Notes under the pieces: model-generated
The model's input: only the letters and a program-made list of their open reading frames with translations
What the model was told of the DNA's origin: nothing
Database searches by the model: none
Source of the DNA: Lachnoanaerobaculum orale
GTDB lineage: Bacteria > Bacillota > Clostridia > Lachnospirales > Lachnospiraceae
DNA length: 64,000 nucleotides
Reading direction: 5' to 3'
Assembly (NCBI RefSeq): GCF_003862485.1
Contig: NZ_RRCM01000001.1
Span: 747,805-811,804 of the forward strand
Part shown: positions 51,883 to 61,186 of the stretch, piece after piece
Position numbering within the stretch: the first letter of the stretch is position 1
How the letters are laid out: each line of letters starts with the position of its first letter
Translations under genes and position numbers: made by a program

Positions 51883-54800
51883 TATAAAAAAGGGTAGCAT
51901 ATTGGTATCTGCCGCGGCCGGAAGCGGAAAGACTGCGGTACTTGTAGAAAGAATAATAAAAAAGATAACGGATAATGATAATCCTGTTGATGTGGATTCG
52001 CTTTTGGTAATGACATTTACAAGGGCTGCAGCCGCATCTATGAAGGAGAAAATCTACAATGCCCTGTTAAAAGAGATGGAAAAGCATGAAACAAATACTG
52101 TAGAGTTTAAGAGACTGAAGGAGCAGTCCGTACTTTTGGCATCAGCCAAGATAATGACTACAGACAGTTTCTGCCTTTCGATAATAAGAGAAAATATTGA
52201 TAAGATTGATATAGACCCTGCCTTTTGTGTGGCGGATGAGAGTGAAATCTCACTTTTAAAGGCTGATACTATGGATGAACTTTTGGAAAGTGAGTATGAA
52301 GCCGCAAATAAGGACTTTATGGAACTAAGTGACGCCTTTGCAAACAGTAAGGGTGATAAGAGTATCGTCGAGTTTATTGAAAAGCTTTACAGATTTGCCG
52401 TAAGCAAACCTTGGCCTTTGGAGTGGCTTGATTCATTGAATGAGAGCGATGATAAATGGCAGGAGTATATATATAATCAGATAATGAAGAGTGTGGACTC
52501 CGTTTTACAAGATATTGATGAGATGATTGATATATGTAATGAGGAAGAGGGACCGGCTTCATATCTGGATAATGTATTGGAGGAGCGTTCAAGTATAGGC
52601 GGTATAAAAAAGGCGGCAGATATATTTGAACTCTCAAAAAAGCTTAACTTGGTAAGTTTTGACAAGCTTAAGGCTGCAAAGGGCGGAGACAAAGACTTAA
52701 GGGAAAGAGCCAAGGCAATCAGAGATAAGTATAAAGATAATATTTCAAAGCTGGCACAGGATTATGACTTTGACAAAGACAGGGTTTTTCTTGAAGAGCA
52801 AAGTGAAAAGGCGAAGATAAGAGCTGTTGTGGATTTGACAAAGAAGTATATTTCACTCTTTAATGAAAAAAAGAGAGAAAAAAATCTGGTGGACTTTTCA
52901 GATATAGAGCATTTGGCACTTGGCATACTTGTAGATGAGAATAAAAATCCTACAAAAGTTGCAGAGGCATATAAAAAGGAATTCAGTGAAATATATATTG
53001 ACGAGTATCAGGATTCAAACTATTTGCAGGAAGCCATAGTGAATGCGATAGAAAAGAACAATGTCTTTATGGTGGGAGATGTGAAGCAGTCAATATACGG
53101 ATTCAGACAGGCTTCGCCAAAGCTTTTCATGGAAAAGTACAAAACTTTTAAAAGTTTTGATAATATTGATGATGAAGATGCGAAGAAGGTTGTTCTAAGT
53201 AAGAATTTCAGAAGCAGAAAAAATGTACTTGACGGTGCAAATGTCTTATTCAAAAAGATAATGAAAGAGGATATAGGCGGAATTGAGTATGATGATGATG
53301 CGGCGCTATATCTTGGAGCAAGCTTTGATGAAGGAGACAAGGAGTATGTAAGCGAGTTAATGCTTACGGATGTTGGCAGTATTGAAGATGACACATCGGA
53401 GATAGAGCTTGAAGCAAGAGCCATTGCAAAGAGAATCAAGGAACTGAAAAAAGAGCTGAAGGTGGACGGCGGCAGAGATTTAAAGTACAGCGACATAGTG
53501 ATTTTGGTGCGTGCAAGTATCGGTGAGAGCATAGCCAAGGTTTTGAATGATGAAAATATTCCGGCATATGCGGAGAACAACAAAGGCTACTTTCAGACAT
53601 TTGAGGTTAGAAAGATACTTGCCATATTGGCGGCTGTGGATAATCATTACTCCGATGTGGATTTGACCGCGTTTTTGAACTCGGAGATTGTAGGAATGAC
53701 TGATTTGGAGCTTGCAAATATTGTATCCGATTACAGGAAAAAGCAAAATATTGAAAAGTCTAAAAAAATCAGAATGATGGACGCAATCATATTTGAGGAA
53801 AGTGAAGGAAGCATTGAAGAGGCTACAAAGAAAAAGATAAGAAAAGCACTTGAGTTTTTAGATGAGTATGGGAAAAAGTCGACATATATGAATATTCAGG
53901 CGCTTTTACAGGATATTTACAATAAAACCGACTTTTTGAATATAACAGCCGCAATGCCGGGAGGACAGGTCAGAAAGGCCAATTTGATGTTGCTTATAAG
54001 TAAGGCCGGAACCTTTGCAAACTCAGGTTACAGCGGGCTTTATAACTTTATAAGATATATTGCAAAGCTTAAGGACTTTGACAACGATTTCGGGGAAGCC
54101 GGAATACTTTCTGAAAATGATGATATTGTAAGGATTATGACAATACATAAGTCAAAGGGGCTTGAGTTCCCGGTATGTTTCCTTGCAAATGCAAACAGAA
54201 GCTTTAATAAGACCGACTTGAAACAGGGCATTGTAATAGATAACGACTTCGGACTCGGTGTGCAGTATGTGGACAGTGAACATAATATAAAAGACAGTTC
54301 CATAAAGCAAAATGTTATAAAATATAAGCTTGGTACGGAGCTTATGGGTGAGGAGCTTAGAGTTCTTTATGTGGCGCTTACAAGAGCCATGGAAAAGATG
54401 ATTATTTCAGGTACCTGTAAGGATGTTAAAAAGGCTTTGGAAACAAATAAGGAAAATCCGAGGTTTTTGGATATAAGATCTTGTAATTCATATCTTGACC
54501 TGATACTTTTAAGTTTTGACAGAATACATTTTGATTTAAAGCTGTATGATTATAAGACTCTTTTGGATGAGGAAAAACTGACTCAAAAAGAAGTTGGAGA
54601 TTTGCACAAGGTATTTGAAGGAAGCGATATCAAAAAATATGCTGAGTTAAAGAAGAGACTTGATTATACATATCCGTACAGTGTAAATGTGGATTTGAAA
54701 ACCAAGTTTTCTGTATCTGAAATCAAGAGAATGTCACAGAGTGAAGAATTTGAGATAAAGCAAAATAAAGAAAAGACAGGGGGCGCAAACAATGCCGGTG

Positions 54801-55297
54801 AGCGCGGTAATGCCTACCACAAACTTATGCAAAGACTTCACTATGAAAATATAGAAAACTTTAAAAACAGGCTTGAGTTTGTAAAATCTGAGATTGCACT
54901 GCTAAAGAATGTCTCTTACAGAGAGCTTATAAATCCTGAGGATATTGTAAAGTTTTTGGATACAAAACTTGGAGAGATATTTATCAGGTATCACAAAAAC
55001 TTGAAGAGAGAAAATCAGTTTATAATGGGCATATCCGCAAGAGAAGCAAATATGGGAGACAGTGATGAGACCGTACTGATACAGGGTGTTATTGATGCAT
55101 ATATAGATACAAAAGACGGCATAATTTTGGTGGATTATAAGACGGATAATGTAAAAGATGCAGGAACTTTGATAAACAGATATAAAGTTCAGCTTGAACT
55201 TTATAAGAAATCTCTTGAAATGAGTACAGGAAAAAATGTAAGTGAAATTTTTATATATTCATTTGCACTTGGTAAGGAGATAAGACTTTATGAATAA
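51845..55297 (+). CDS. addA: AddA subunit of the AddAB helicase-nuclease
   Basis: 1150 aa UvrD-type helicase fused to a nuclease. WTKAQQAAIDIKKGSILVSA leads into Walker A AAAGSGKT (about 24-31). Later motifs are VMTFTRAAAASMKEKI (Ia), IYIDEYQDSN (II), VGDVKQSIYGFRQA (III), MTIHKSKGLEFPV (V) and LRVLYVALTRA (VI). The nuclease motif is VIDAYIDTKDGIILVDYKTD (about 1080-1100). It supplies the only active helicase motor in AddAB. The gene starts inside addB and overlaps maf by eight bases. Confidence 0.96.
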   Translation: MSMWTKAQQAAIDIKKGSILVSAAAGSGKTAVLVERIIKKITDNDNPVDVDSLLVMTFTRAAAASMKEKIYNALLKEMEKHETNTVEFKRLKEQSVLLASAKIMTTDSFCLSIIRENIDKIDIDPAFCVADESEISLLKADTMDELLESEYEAANKDFMELSDAFANSKGDKSIVEFIEKLYRFAVSKPWPLEWLDSLNESDDKWQEYIYNQIMKSVDSVLQDIDEMIDICNEEEGPASYLDNVLEERSSIGGIKKAADIFELSKKLNLVSFDKLKAAKGGDKDLRERAKAIRDKYKDNISKLAQDYDFDKDRVFLEEQSEKAKIRAVVDLTKKYISLFNEKKREKNLVDFSDIEHLALGILVDENKNPTKVAEAYKKEFSEIYIDEYQDSNYLQEAIVNAIEKNNVFMVGDVKQSIYGFRQASPKLFMEKYKTFKSFDNIDDEDAKKVVLSKNFRSRKNVLDGANVLFKKIMKEDIGGIEYDDDAALYLGASFDEGDKEYVSELMLTDVGSIEDDTSEIELEARAIAKRIKELKKELKVDGGRDLKYSDIVILVRASIGESIAKVLNDENIPAYAENNKGYFQTFEVRKILAILAAVDNHYSDVDLTAFLNSEIVGMTDLELANIVSDYRKKQNIEKSKKIRMMDAIIFEESEGSIEEATKKKIRKALEFLDEYGKKSTYMNIQALLQDIYNKTDFLNITAAMPGGQVRKANLMLLISKAGTFANSGYSGLYNFIRYIAKLKDFDNDFGEAGILSENDDIVRIMTIHKSKGLEFPVCFLANANRSFNKTDLKQGIVIDNDFGLGVQYVDSEHNIKDSSIKQNVIKYKLGTELMGEELRVLYVALTRAMEKMIISGTCKDVKKALETNKENPRFLDIRSCNSYLDLILLSFDRIHFDLKLYDYKTLLDEEKLTQKEVGDLHKVFEGSDIKKYAELKKRLDYTYPYSVNVDLKTKFSVSEIKRMSQSEEFEIKQNKEKTGGANNAGERGNAYHKLMQRLHYENIENFKNRLEFVKSEIALLKNVSYRELINPEDIVKFLDTKLGEIFIRYHKNLKRENQFIMGISAREANMGDSDETVLIQGVIDAYIDTKDGIILVDYKTDNVKDAGTLINRYKVQLELYKKSLEMSTGKNVSEIFIYSFALGKEIRLYE

Positions 55298-55874
55298 TAT
55301 TAAGATTATTTTGGCTTCGGCATCACCAAGAAGGAAAGAGCTTTTGGAGCAAATCGGTGTAGGCTTTGAGATAGCGGTATCCGATAAGGAAACTGCAATT
55401 GACGGTGGTGACCCGGTAGAGGCGTGCAGGACACAGGCTTACAATAAGGCTGTGGATATTGTAGAAAAATCAAAACTTAAATATGGTGATAAGGATTTTG
55501 CGGTTATATCTGCAGATACCATAGTGGCGATAGATAAAAAAATCTTAGGAAAGCCTAAGGATAAATCCGATGCAAGAAAGATGCTTAAGGCTCTCTCAGG
55601 CAGAACGCATAGGGTATATACTGCAGTATGTGTATACAATTCCTTGAAGGACAGTTATGAGAGTTTTGTAGAGGATACTACTGTGGAAGTGGCAAGTCTT
55701 TCAAGTGAAGAGATTGAAGATTATTTGGAGAAAAAAGAGCCTTATGACAAGGCCGGAGCCTATGCAATACAGGGATATTTTTTAAGGTATATAGTGGGAA
55801 TAGAGGGAGACTATTACAATGTAATGGGACTTCCCGTAGGAAGACTCTACAGAGAGTATTTAAAAGAATTATAA
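55290..55874 (+). CDS. maf: Maf-family nucleotide pyrophosphatase
   Basis: 194 aa. LASASPRRKELLEQIG at the N-terminus, then VISADTIVAIDKKILGKPKD, SGRTHRVYTAVCV and the PYDKAGAYAIQG block identify Maf. These enzymes hydrolyse dTTP, UTP or modified nucleotides to monophosphates. It is the third gene of the addB-addA-maf overlap chain. The IS1182-type element begins seven bases after its stop codon, so whatever followed maf originally has been separated from it. Confidence 0.93.
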   Translation: MNNIKIILASASPRRKELLEQIGVGFEIAVSDKETAIDGGDPVEACRTQAYNKAVDIVEKSKLKYGDKDFAVISADTIVAIDKKILGKPKDKSDARKMLKALSGRTHRVYTAVCVYNSLKDSYESFVEDTTVEVASLSSEEIEDYLEKKEPYDKAGAYAIQGYFLRYIVGIEGDYYNVMGLPVGRLYREYLKEL

Positions 55875-55929
55875 AGAAAAAGGGGCTGTCGGGAAATAAG
55901 CATTTCTACTTCCCACAGAACTAAACAAA

Positions 55930-55989
55930 AATATCCTGACAAATACAAGGCATTTTGCTTTGTGACTTTGTCAGGATATTTTATTTTTC
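55930..55989. terminator. Hairpin near the left end of the IS1182-type element
   Basis: AATATCCTGACAAA (55930-55943) pairs perfectly with TTTGTCAGGATATT (55967-55980), followed by a T-rich tail. It lies between the left end and the transposase stop, so it can stop both transposase and maf transcripts. Confidence 0.85.
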
Positions 55990-56053
55990 TATAATGCTGT
56001 CTATTTTTGGGCATAAAATCCCCTTGGCATAAATTTTGCTTTTGCATTTTTTC

Positions 56054-57817
56054 TTATGCTGTTTTCTCCTGTATTTTCCCTTCAAATTTCTTTAGTTTTG
56101 CATGGAGAAAACGATGATATTTATTTATATTTCTTCCTATTGCAAAAAGCATAAATTCTTTATATACCTTATCTGAAGAACGATAGTTAAAGCGTCGGAA
56201 ATCTTCATTCTCTTTAATATCTCCAAAATGACCTTCTGTTTGAATAGAGCGTGTCTGTCGTTTCAGAATTCCTTTTTCACTCTGTATATTAGCATGTGAC
56301 TTCTCTCGAAGCTCTTCCCATACTTCATTGATCTTCATTACTTTATTCTTATCAACATCTTTATCAGGATTATATTTATACAGGCATTTAGGCTTATGTT
56401 CACATCCACTACAGTCAAAACATCCATATACTTCATATGTTTGTGTATAACCGTTCTGTTTTTTCTTCTCTGTGTTGATATGTCTCAGTTCACGACCGTC
56501 ATGACAGATATAGACTTGCTCGTCCTCAAATACCGTTGTCTTCATGTTGTAGTATTTACCTATATCTTTACTGTATGCTCGTGTTTTTCGCTTTTCATGA
56601 TCCTGTAGTTTTATATAACTATCTATCTTATTCTCTTCCAGATATAATAGATTTTTCTCACTACAATAGCCGCTATCTGCTGTCACTTCTTCCAGTACTT
56701 CTCCAAATGCTTTCTTATGTTTTTCAAGGACAGGAATCAGTGTGTTATAGTCTGTACGATCATTACTTACATAACCATGTACAATAAAATAATTCTCTAC
56801 TGCTATCTGTACATTGTATGCCGGCTTTAGCTGCCCGTTCAGCATATGATCTTCCTTCATTCGCATAAAGGTTGCTTCCAAATCAGTTTTGGAGTAGCTG
56901 TTTCTATCTTTCCCCATGATTTTAAAACATTCTTTATAGCCCATTAATCGCTGTCCACAATGTTCAAGTTCTTCATATAGTTGTTGAAGTTTCGACTTTC
57001 TCTTGCCCTTTCCGTTAACAAATGCAATGCCTTCTCCGTCAGCAATAGCCATAAGGTTTTTCTGAAGTTTAAGCAGTTCAAGAGGCGAGCAGTTATCAAT
57101 CTCTATAATACAGTTATTAGATAACTTTTTATGTTTTGTAATCTTTCTTTTTCTATTCTTTTCAATAATATCTCTAACTTTATCAATTCCGTCAATTACA
57201 AACATTTGTGCATTTCCAAGCTCGTACTTCTCGCCAAATCCGTTATCTTGTAAAAAAGAATTATAGTCCGAGTAAAGCTTATCAATAGAATCCAAAAGAC
57301 CTGCAAGATGATAATTAATGCTTCCACGCCATACAAAAGTATAACGATTAGCATTTGCTTCTATTTTTGTTCCATCAATAAACAATTCTTTTAATGTTAC
57401 AAGCCCTTCTTTTTGTAAACGTCTCATAAACTGATAGTTTAAATCGTCAAGAATGTCTGAAGTAAGTTTCTTGCCTTTAAATTCATAGAAAGCATCTCTT
57501 TTAGGCTTTTTGCCCCTAGTAAGCCAGATAAAAGCTATATCTCGTTCACATAAATCTACAATACGATCGATGGAACGTATTCCTCGCATATTTGCATAAG
57601 TAATAACTGCATACATCATGATCGGGTTGTACCCTGTTCTTCCCTTATCCGAACAATTGGCTAGCAGTCCGGAAAAATTTAAATCCTCCATAACTTTTTT
57701 TAGGGTATAGACAGGATCGTCATCAGGTAAACTCAATTCATAGAAGCTAAAGTTGATTTTCTGTTGACCTATTTCAAAAAAGTCGTTATAATACCTGACT
57801 TCCGTCGTTTCTCTCAA
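56054..57817 (-). CDS. IS1182-family transposase with a replaced N-terminus
   Basis: 587 aa DDE transposase. Typical IS1182 blocks are DDDPVYTLKKVMEDLNFS, YADVI/GYNPIMMYAVITYAN, LFIDGTKIEANANRY (first catalytic Asp), VTADSGYCSEKNL (second) and a Cys-rich CFDCSGCEHKPKC, with IQTEGHFGDIKEN (Glu) near the end. Its first residues, MRETTEVR, come from the end of the inserted IS1634-type element via a TTG codon. The original start and first codons (MLTVN) remain at 59976. From YYNDFF onward it is complete. It lacks its own promoter now, so activity is uncertain. Confidence 0.9.
   Translation of the reverse strand: MRETTEVRYYNDFFEIGQQKINFSFYELSLPDDDPVYTLKKVMEDLNFSGLLANCSDKGRTGYNPIMMYAVITYANMRGIRSIDRIVDLCERDIAFIWLTRGKKPKRDAFYEFKGKKLTSDILDDLNYQFMRRLQKEGLVTLKELFIDGTKIEANANRYTFVWRGSINYHLAGLLDSIDKLYSDYNSFLQDNGFGEKYELGNAQMFVIDGIDKVRDIIEKNRKRKITKHKKLSNNCIIEIDNCSPLELLKLQKNLMAIADGEGIAFVNGKGKRKSKLQQLYEELEHCGQRLMGYKECFKIMGKDRNSYSKTDLEATFMRMKEDHMLNGQLKPAYNVQIAVENYFIVHGYVSNDRTDYNTLIPVLEKHKKAFGEVLEEVTADSGYCSEKNLLYLEENKIDSYIKLQDHEKRKTRAYSKDIGKYYNMKTTVFEDEQVYICHDGRELRHINTEKKKQNGYTQTYEVYGCFDCSGCEHKPKCLYKYNPDKDVDKNKVMKINEVWEELREKSHANIQSEKGILKRQTRSIQTEGHFGDIKENEDFRRFNYRSSDKVYKEFMLFAIGRNINKYHRFLHAKLKKFEGKIQEKTA
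57614..57793. repeat. Left copy of the 180-bp direct repeat
   Basis: These 180 bases are identical, by eye, to 59782-59961. Both flank the IS1634-type element exactly, so this is its target-site duplication. They code for the N-terminal part of the IS1182 transposase. Confidence 0.92.
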
Positions 57818-59781
57818 AACCTAGTACTCTAGGTATCCAAGAGCATGCAGTTTTGAAAGAAATTGTCGACTTCAGCTTTTGTTAAATAGAGAGCATCAAG
57901 GTTACTAAAGCCAACCAATTTTTTAACCTTTTCGTTAACAGATTGGTTTCTTGATATATTGATATATGTATTGTCACCTTTATTTACTACCCTAAAATCA
58001 CGCATAAAGTTGATCAAGTCATAAGAGCTTATTTTATTTTTGAAGCACTTGATTTCTAATACTCTTAAAAGAAACAAGCTAAGGTAGCATATCAAAAAAT
58101 GCCCATAGATTGTTTCTTTTTTCTGTAAATAAACAGGCCTAGCATCCAGGTATGATTTTGTAAGTCTAAAAGATTCCTCGATTTTCCATAGGCTATGGTA
58201 TGTTTTATATACCTGTAATGGCTCCATATCTATTTCGGATGTCACTAAAAGATTATATCCTGCATATTTAAGATCTTCATCAATCTTAGATTTATTTAAA
58301 TCTATTATAGGCTTTATTGTCTTGCCTGTACTATCTTTAGTTATAATGTCTACATATTTAGCACAATCTCCAAGTTCATCTTTAGCGATATTTTTGTATG
58401 TAGAAAACTTTGAAGCTTTATCGACCATTTTCATTATTTCAAGCCTTTGTTTCTTTGCAAGGTTAGGATTATAAGAGACGATACGCTTTTCTTTTACAGA
58501 AAACCTTGTAACACTCTCTTTTCCTGTTTCCGGATCAATCTCTTTAAAACTGTAATCAAAGCTGTCAATACATGATTTAAGACGAAAAGATATATTACCT
58601 CTTTCATCAGTGTAATTAGAAAAGACATTTGTATCATTCTCAAGTAGAACCCATTTCTTTTCCTTTTCACTTAGATTCTTACCATGTATTGATTTTGAAA
58701 ATATATAGCCGTCACTAGCTTCTTTAACTGCAGCATAAATATTTCTTGCACAATTAAGTCCTTTATCAGCCACCTGAATTGTCTTGCCTGATACGTTATG
58801 TCGTTGCTTCATTTCTTCAATAACTTTTCTAATATATGGCTTTTCCGATTCATTTCCGGGATACATTTGCATGGAGACAGGTACTAGATCAGCATCTAAA
58901 AGTAAAGCTTGCCCTATTATCGGAGAGTGCCTGTTCTCTTTTGAAGGTCCCTTTTGCTTGTCATCGCCGGGGATATCAATTTCAAAGTAATAATTAGTAC
59001 AATCGAAAAATACATTGCTTAAATCTCTTTTAAAATACTTTTCATAAGAGTGATTAAACAAATCAATGTACTTTTTATAGGACTCTCCTATGAAAGAACA
59101 CCCGTCATATACTTGGTCTTCAGAGATGATTGAACTGCCATAAAGGTATGGAAATACATGAGAGGCCGTCTTTGACTTAGAGCATGGAGATATAACCCTT
59201 GCATAAATAAGTTGCGTAATTAAATCAAATACAGAGAACTGAAAACGCATTTGAGAGGCAAGTATATCAATAGTTTCCTTAACATCAAGCTCATCAATCA
59301 ATGAGTAGAGCAAGAAGTGTCCTATATTAAGTTCAACAGGATTGGAAAATGCACGAGGACGTGACTCTTCAGAAAGAGCTTTTGTTCTATTCTCATTTTG
59401 CTCTTTTACATAATCGCTATAAAATTTAATCGGATCCGGAATCTCATCTGAAGTCAGATCTTCAACGTAACCAAAAGATTTTACATTTCTTGTTCTTGGT
59501 TGCTTTTTATCCTTATCCCAAAATGATTCATACATCTGAAGATAAGTACCTTTTTTCTTCTTTTCTTTTCTCAAAAAATAAGCCATAAACACCTCTAAAT
59601 CTAAAGTACTATGAAGTACTATGATTATAACATACTATAAAATTTTTTTCAAATTTTTTGAAATATTTTTTATGTGAGAAAAGCCTTTAAAATAAAGGAT
59701 CTAAAAGAATTGCATAAAATTAAATAGTTTGCTAAAAATTTGAAACGTCGGAAATTTCATAGTACTTCGACGGAAGACGGG
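57794..59781. mobile_element. IS1634-type insertion sequence (1988 bp)
   Basis: Imperfect terminal inverted repeats CCTGACTTCCGTCG (57794-57807) and the complement of CGACGGAAGACGGG (59768-59781) match at 12 of 14 positions. The single transposase gene fills the element. IS1634 itself is known to create unusually long and variable target duplications; the 180-bp repeat here fits that. Confidence 0.9.
57829..59592 (-). CDS. IS1634-family transposase
   Basis: 587 aa, DDE transposase of the IS4/IS1634 group. The N-terminus YFLRKEKKKKGTYLQMYESF is the usual basic domain. FFDCTNYYFEIDIPGDDKQK holds the first catalytic Asp, IQVADKGLNCARNIYAA the second, and the late SLWKIEESFRLTKSYLDARP the Glu in the Y-x2-R-x3-E...K-type signature. 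The frame is complete, so the element could be mobile. It is related to, but clearly distinct from, the transposase at 62073-63848. Confidence 0.92.
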   Translation of the reverse strand: MFMAYFLRKEKKKKGTYLQMYESFWDKDKKQPRTRNVKSFGYVEDLTSDEIPDPIKFYSDYVKEQNENRTKALSEESRPRAFSNPVELNIGHFLLYSLIDELDVKETIDILASQMRFQFSVFDLITQLIYARVISPCSKSKTASHVFPYLYGSSIISEDQVYDGCSFIGESYKKYIDLFNHSYEKYFKRDLSNVFFDCTNYYFEIDIPGDDKQKGPSKENRHSPIIGQALLLDADLVPVSMQMYPGNESEKPYIRKVIEEMKQRHNVSGKTIQVADKGLNCARNIYAAVKEASDGYIFSKSIHGKNLSEKEKKWVLLENDTNVFSNYTDERGNISFRLKSCIDSFDYSFKEIDPETGKESVTRFSVKEKRIVSYNPNLAKKQRLEIMKMVDKASKFSTYKNIAKDELGDCAKYVDIITKDSTGKTIKPIIDLNKSKIDEDLKYAGYNLLVTSEIDMEPLQVYKTYHSLWKIEESFRLTKSYLDARPVYLQKKETIYGHFLICYLSLFLLRVLEIKCFKNKISSYDLINFMRDFRVVNKGDNTYINISRNQSVNEKVKKLVGFSNLDALYLTKAEVDNFFQNCMLLDT

Positions 59782-59976
59782 CATCATGATCGGGTTGTAC
59801 CCTGTTCTTCCCTTATCCGAACAATTGGCTAGCAGTCCGGAAAAATTTAAATCCTCCATAACTTTTTTTAGGGTATAGACAGGATCGTCATCAGGTAAAC
59901 TCAATTCATAGAAGCTAAAGTTGATTTTCTGTTGACCTATTTCAAAAAAGTCGTTATAATAATTAACTGTAAGCAT
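59782..59976 (-). pseudogene. Original 5' end of the IS1182-type transposase gene
   Basis: The ATG at 59976 begins MLTVNYYNDFFEIGQQ, then 180 bases identical to the start of the complete transposase, ending at GYNPIMM where the IS1634-type element begins. It is the cut-off 5' part of the gene, with its native promoter region to the right. The frame runs on into the IS for about 25 unrelated residues. Confidence 0.9.
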
Positions 59977-60001
59977 AGTTACATTATAACATGTAACGAA
60001 G

Positions 60002-60078
60002 AAAGATGGTTGTCGTTAGCCATCTTTTTTTATGTAAAAACTTAGGGTGGTGTGACTCAAAATGAGTCACACCACCCT
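60002..60078. terminator. Two strong hairpins upstream of the IS1182 transposase
   Basis: AAAGATGG / CCATCTTT (60002-60027) plus T run is an intrinsic terminator. Next to it AGGGTGGTGTGACTCA (60044-60059) pairs perfectly over 16 bases with 60063-60078. On the minus strand they lie between the outer gene and the transposase, so they would shield it from outside transcription; they may also end the 60118 gene. Confidence 0.85.
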
Positions 60079-60117
60079 TTCTTATAGCTGTCATTTCCCG
60101 ACAGCCCCCAGTTAAAA

Positions 60118-61110
60118 TCAGTTGCCGTTAGGATTCAGACATTTTCCTTCTTTGTCAAACTGATAGCTTACACCTTTTATATCAATAGCGCGGTCTCTTG
60201 CCATCTTGCCGTCCAAGAGGAAATAATACCAGGAGTCGCCTTCGCCTTTGACCCATTCATCTGTTGCCATCTTACCGTTTGAGTGAATATAGAATGTATT
60301 TGTGCCGTCCTTTATCCATTTATGTTTTGCCATCTCACCGTTGTAGTTGAAGTAATACCATGCACCGTCATCTTTATTCTTTATCCATTCTCCCTGTGCC
60401 ATTGCTCCTGAAGAATGCAGATAATAGTATGTATCCTTTATCTTTTGCCAACCTGTAAGCATTGAGCCGTTGTTGCCAAGGTAATACCAGTTGCCGTTTA
60501 TTACTTTCCAGCCTGTGGTCTTCTTACCTGTAGCATCAACATAGTACCATGAGCCGTCCTTTTCTTCCCAATTCGCTTTTTCGATAACATTTATGTGGAT
60601 GGATTTTGTAATTCCCTGATATGTCGCCGTGATATTGGTCTCGCCTACTTTATTGGCATGGATTTCGCCCTGCGTTACATCGGCTATATCGGAATTTTCA
60701 GATGTCCACTCCGCAATCTGACTGACATTGGTGTAAATACCGCCTTCCAAGAATATAGCTTCTGCAGACACACCGAACTGTAATTCCATATCCATATCTG
60801 TTGGTGTTACTATAAGATGATGATCCAGTTTATCCTCGGAGTCAACGCCTGAGTTGGCAAGTGCAAGCTCCGTCATTTTTTTCTCAATAGAATCCACATC
60901 AAAGCTGTCTTCAAGGTTGATTCCCCCGCCGTTGTAAACATCACCTATATCTGTTGAACTTACCAATTCCTTTATGGTTTCTCCGCTTTTTGAGTTGTCG
61001 GCATTAGTGAAGCTGCCTTCAGTATTTGATGATTGGTTTGTACAACCTGTTATTAAAGTACCGCTACCAAGACAAAATGATAGTAATAAAAATGGTATAA
61101 ATCTTTTCAT
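60118..61110 (-). CDS. Lipoprotein with Ig-like domain and wall/glucan-binding repeats
   Basis: 330 aa. The lipobox ITGCTN gives Cys23. An acidic region is followed by a BIG2-like domain (about 120-172: WTSENSDIADVTQGEIHANK, then GETNITATYQG). Seven aromatic repeats follow (about 176-325) of the form W..ING.WYYL...G.M.TGW, the choline/glucan-binding repeat type. It should bridge membrane and wall or surface polymer. In many clostridia such repeats bind teichoic or polysaccharide material; the ligand is not known here. It reads toward the IS1182-type element. Confidence 0.85.
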   Translation of the reverse strand: MKRFIPFLLLSFCLGSGTLITGCTNQSSNTEGSFTNADNSKSGETIKELVSSTDIGDVYNGGGINLEDSFDVDSIEKKMTELALANSGVDSEDKLDHHLIVTPTDMDMELQFGVSAEAIFLEGGIYTNVSQIAEWTSENSDIADVTQGEIHANKVGETNITATYQGITKSIHINVIEKANWEEKDGSWYYVDATGKKTTGWKVINGNWYYLGNNGSMLTGWQKIKDTYYYLHSSGAMAQGEWIKNKDDGAWYYFNYNGEMAKHKWIKDGTNTFYIHSNGKMATDEWVKGEGDSWYYFLLDGKMARDRAIDIKGVSYQFDKEGKCLNPNGN

Positions 61111-61186
61111 AAGCCTCCAAAGTTAAAACATTATAGTGACATTATAGCGATTTAAAAATATCATTTCAACATATATTTATGGCAAT

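Larger units (their letters stand above)
55882..60108. mobile_element. IS1182-type element interrupted by an IS1634-type element
   Basis: Perfect 16-bp terminal inverted repeats, GGGGCTGTCGGGAAAT at 55882-55897 and its complement at 60093-60108, bound the element. The GGGGCTGTC ends and the transposase are typical of the IS1182 family. Removing the nested 1988-bp element and one 180-bp repeat leaves about 2.06 kb, a normal length. No target-site duplication is visible next to the ends. It separates maf from the next gene. Confidence 0.88.

Noticed and set aside
55870..60118. Maf terminator with its loop split by an insertion
   Set aside because: The inverted GGGGCTGTCGGGAAAT copies first looked like two halves of one terminator, but their position around an IS1182 transposase shows that they are the element's ends.
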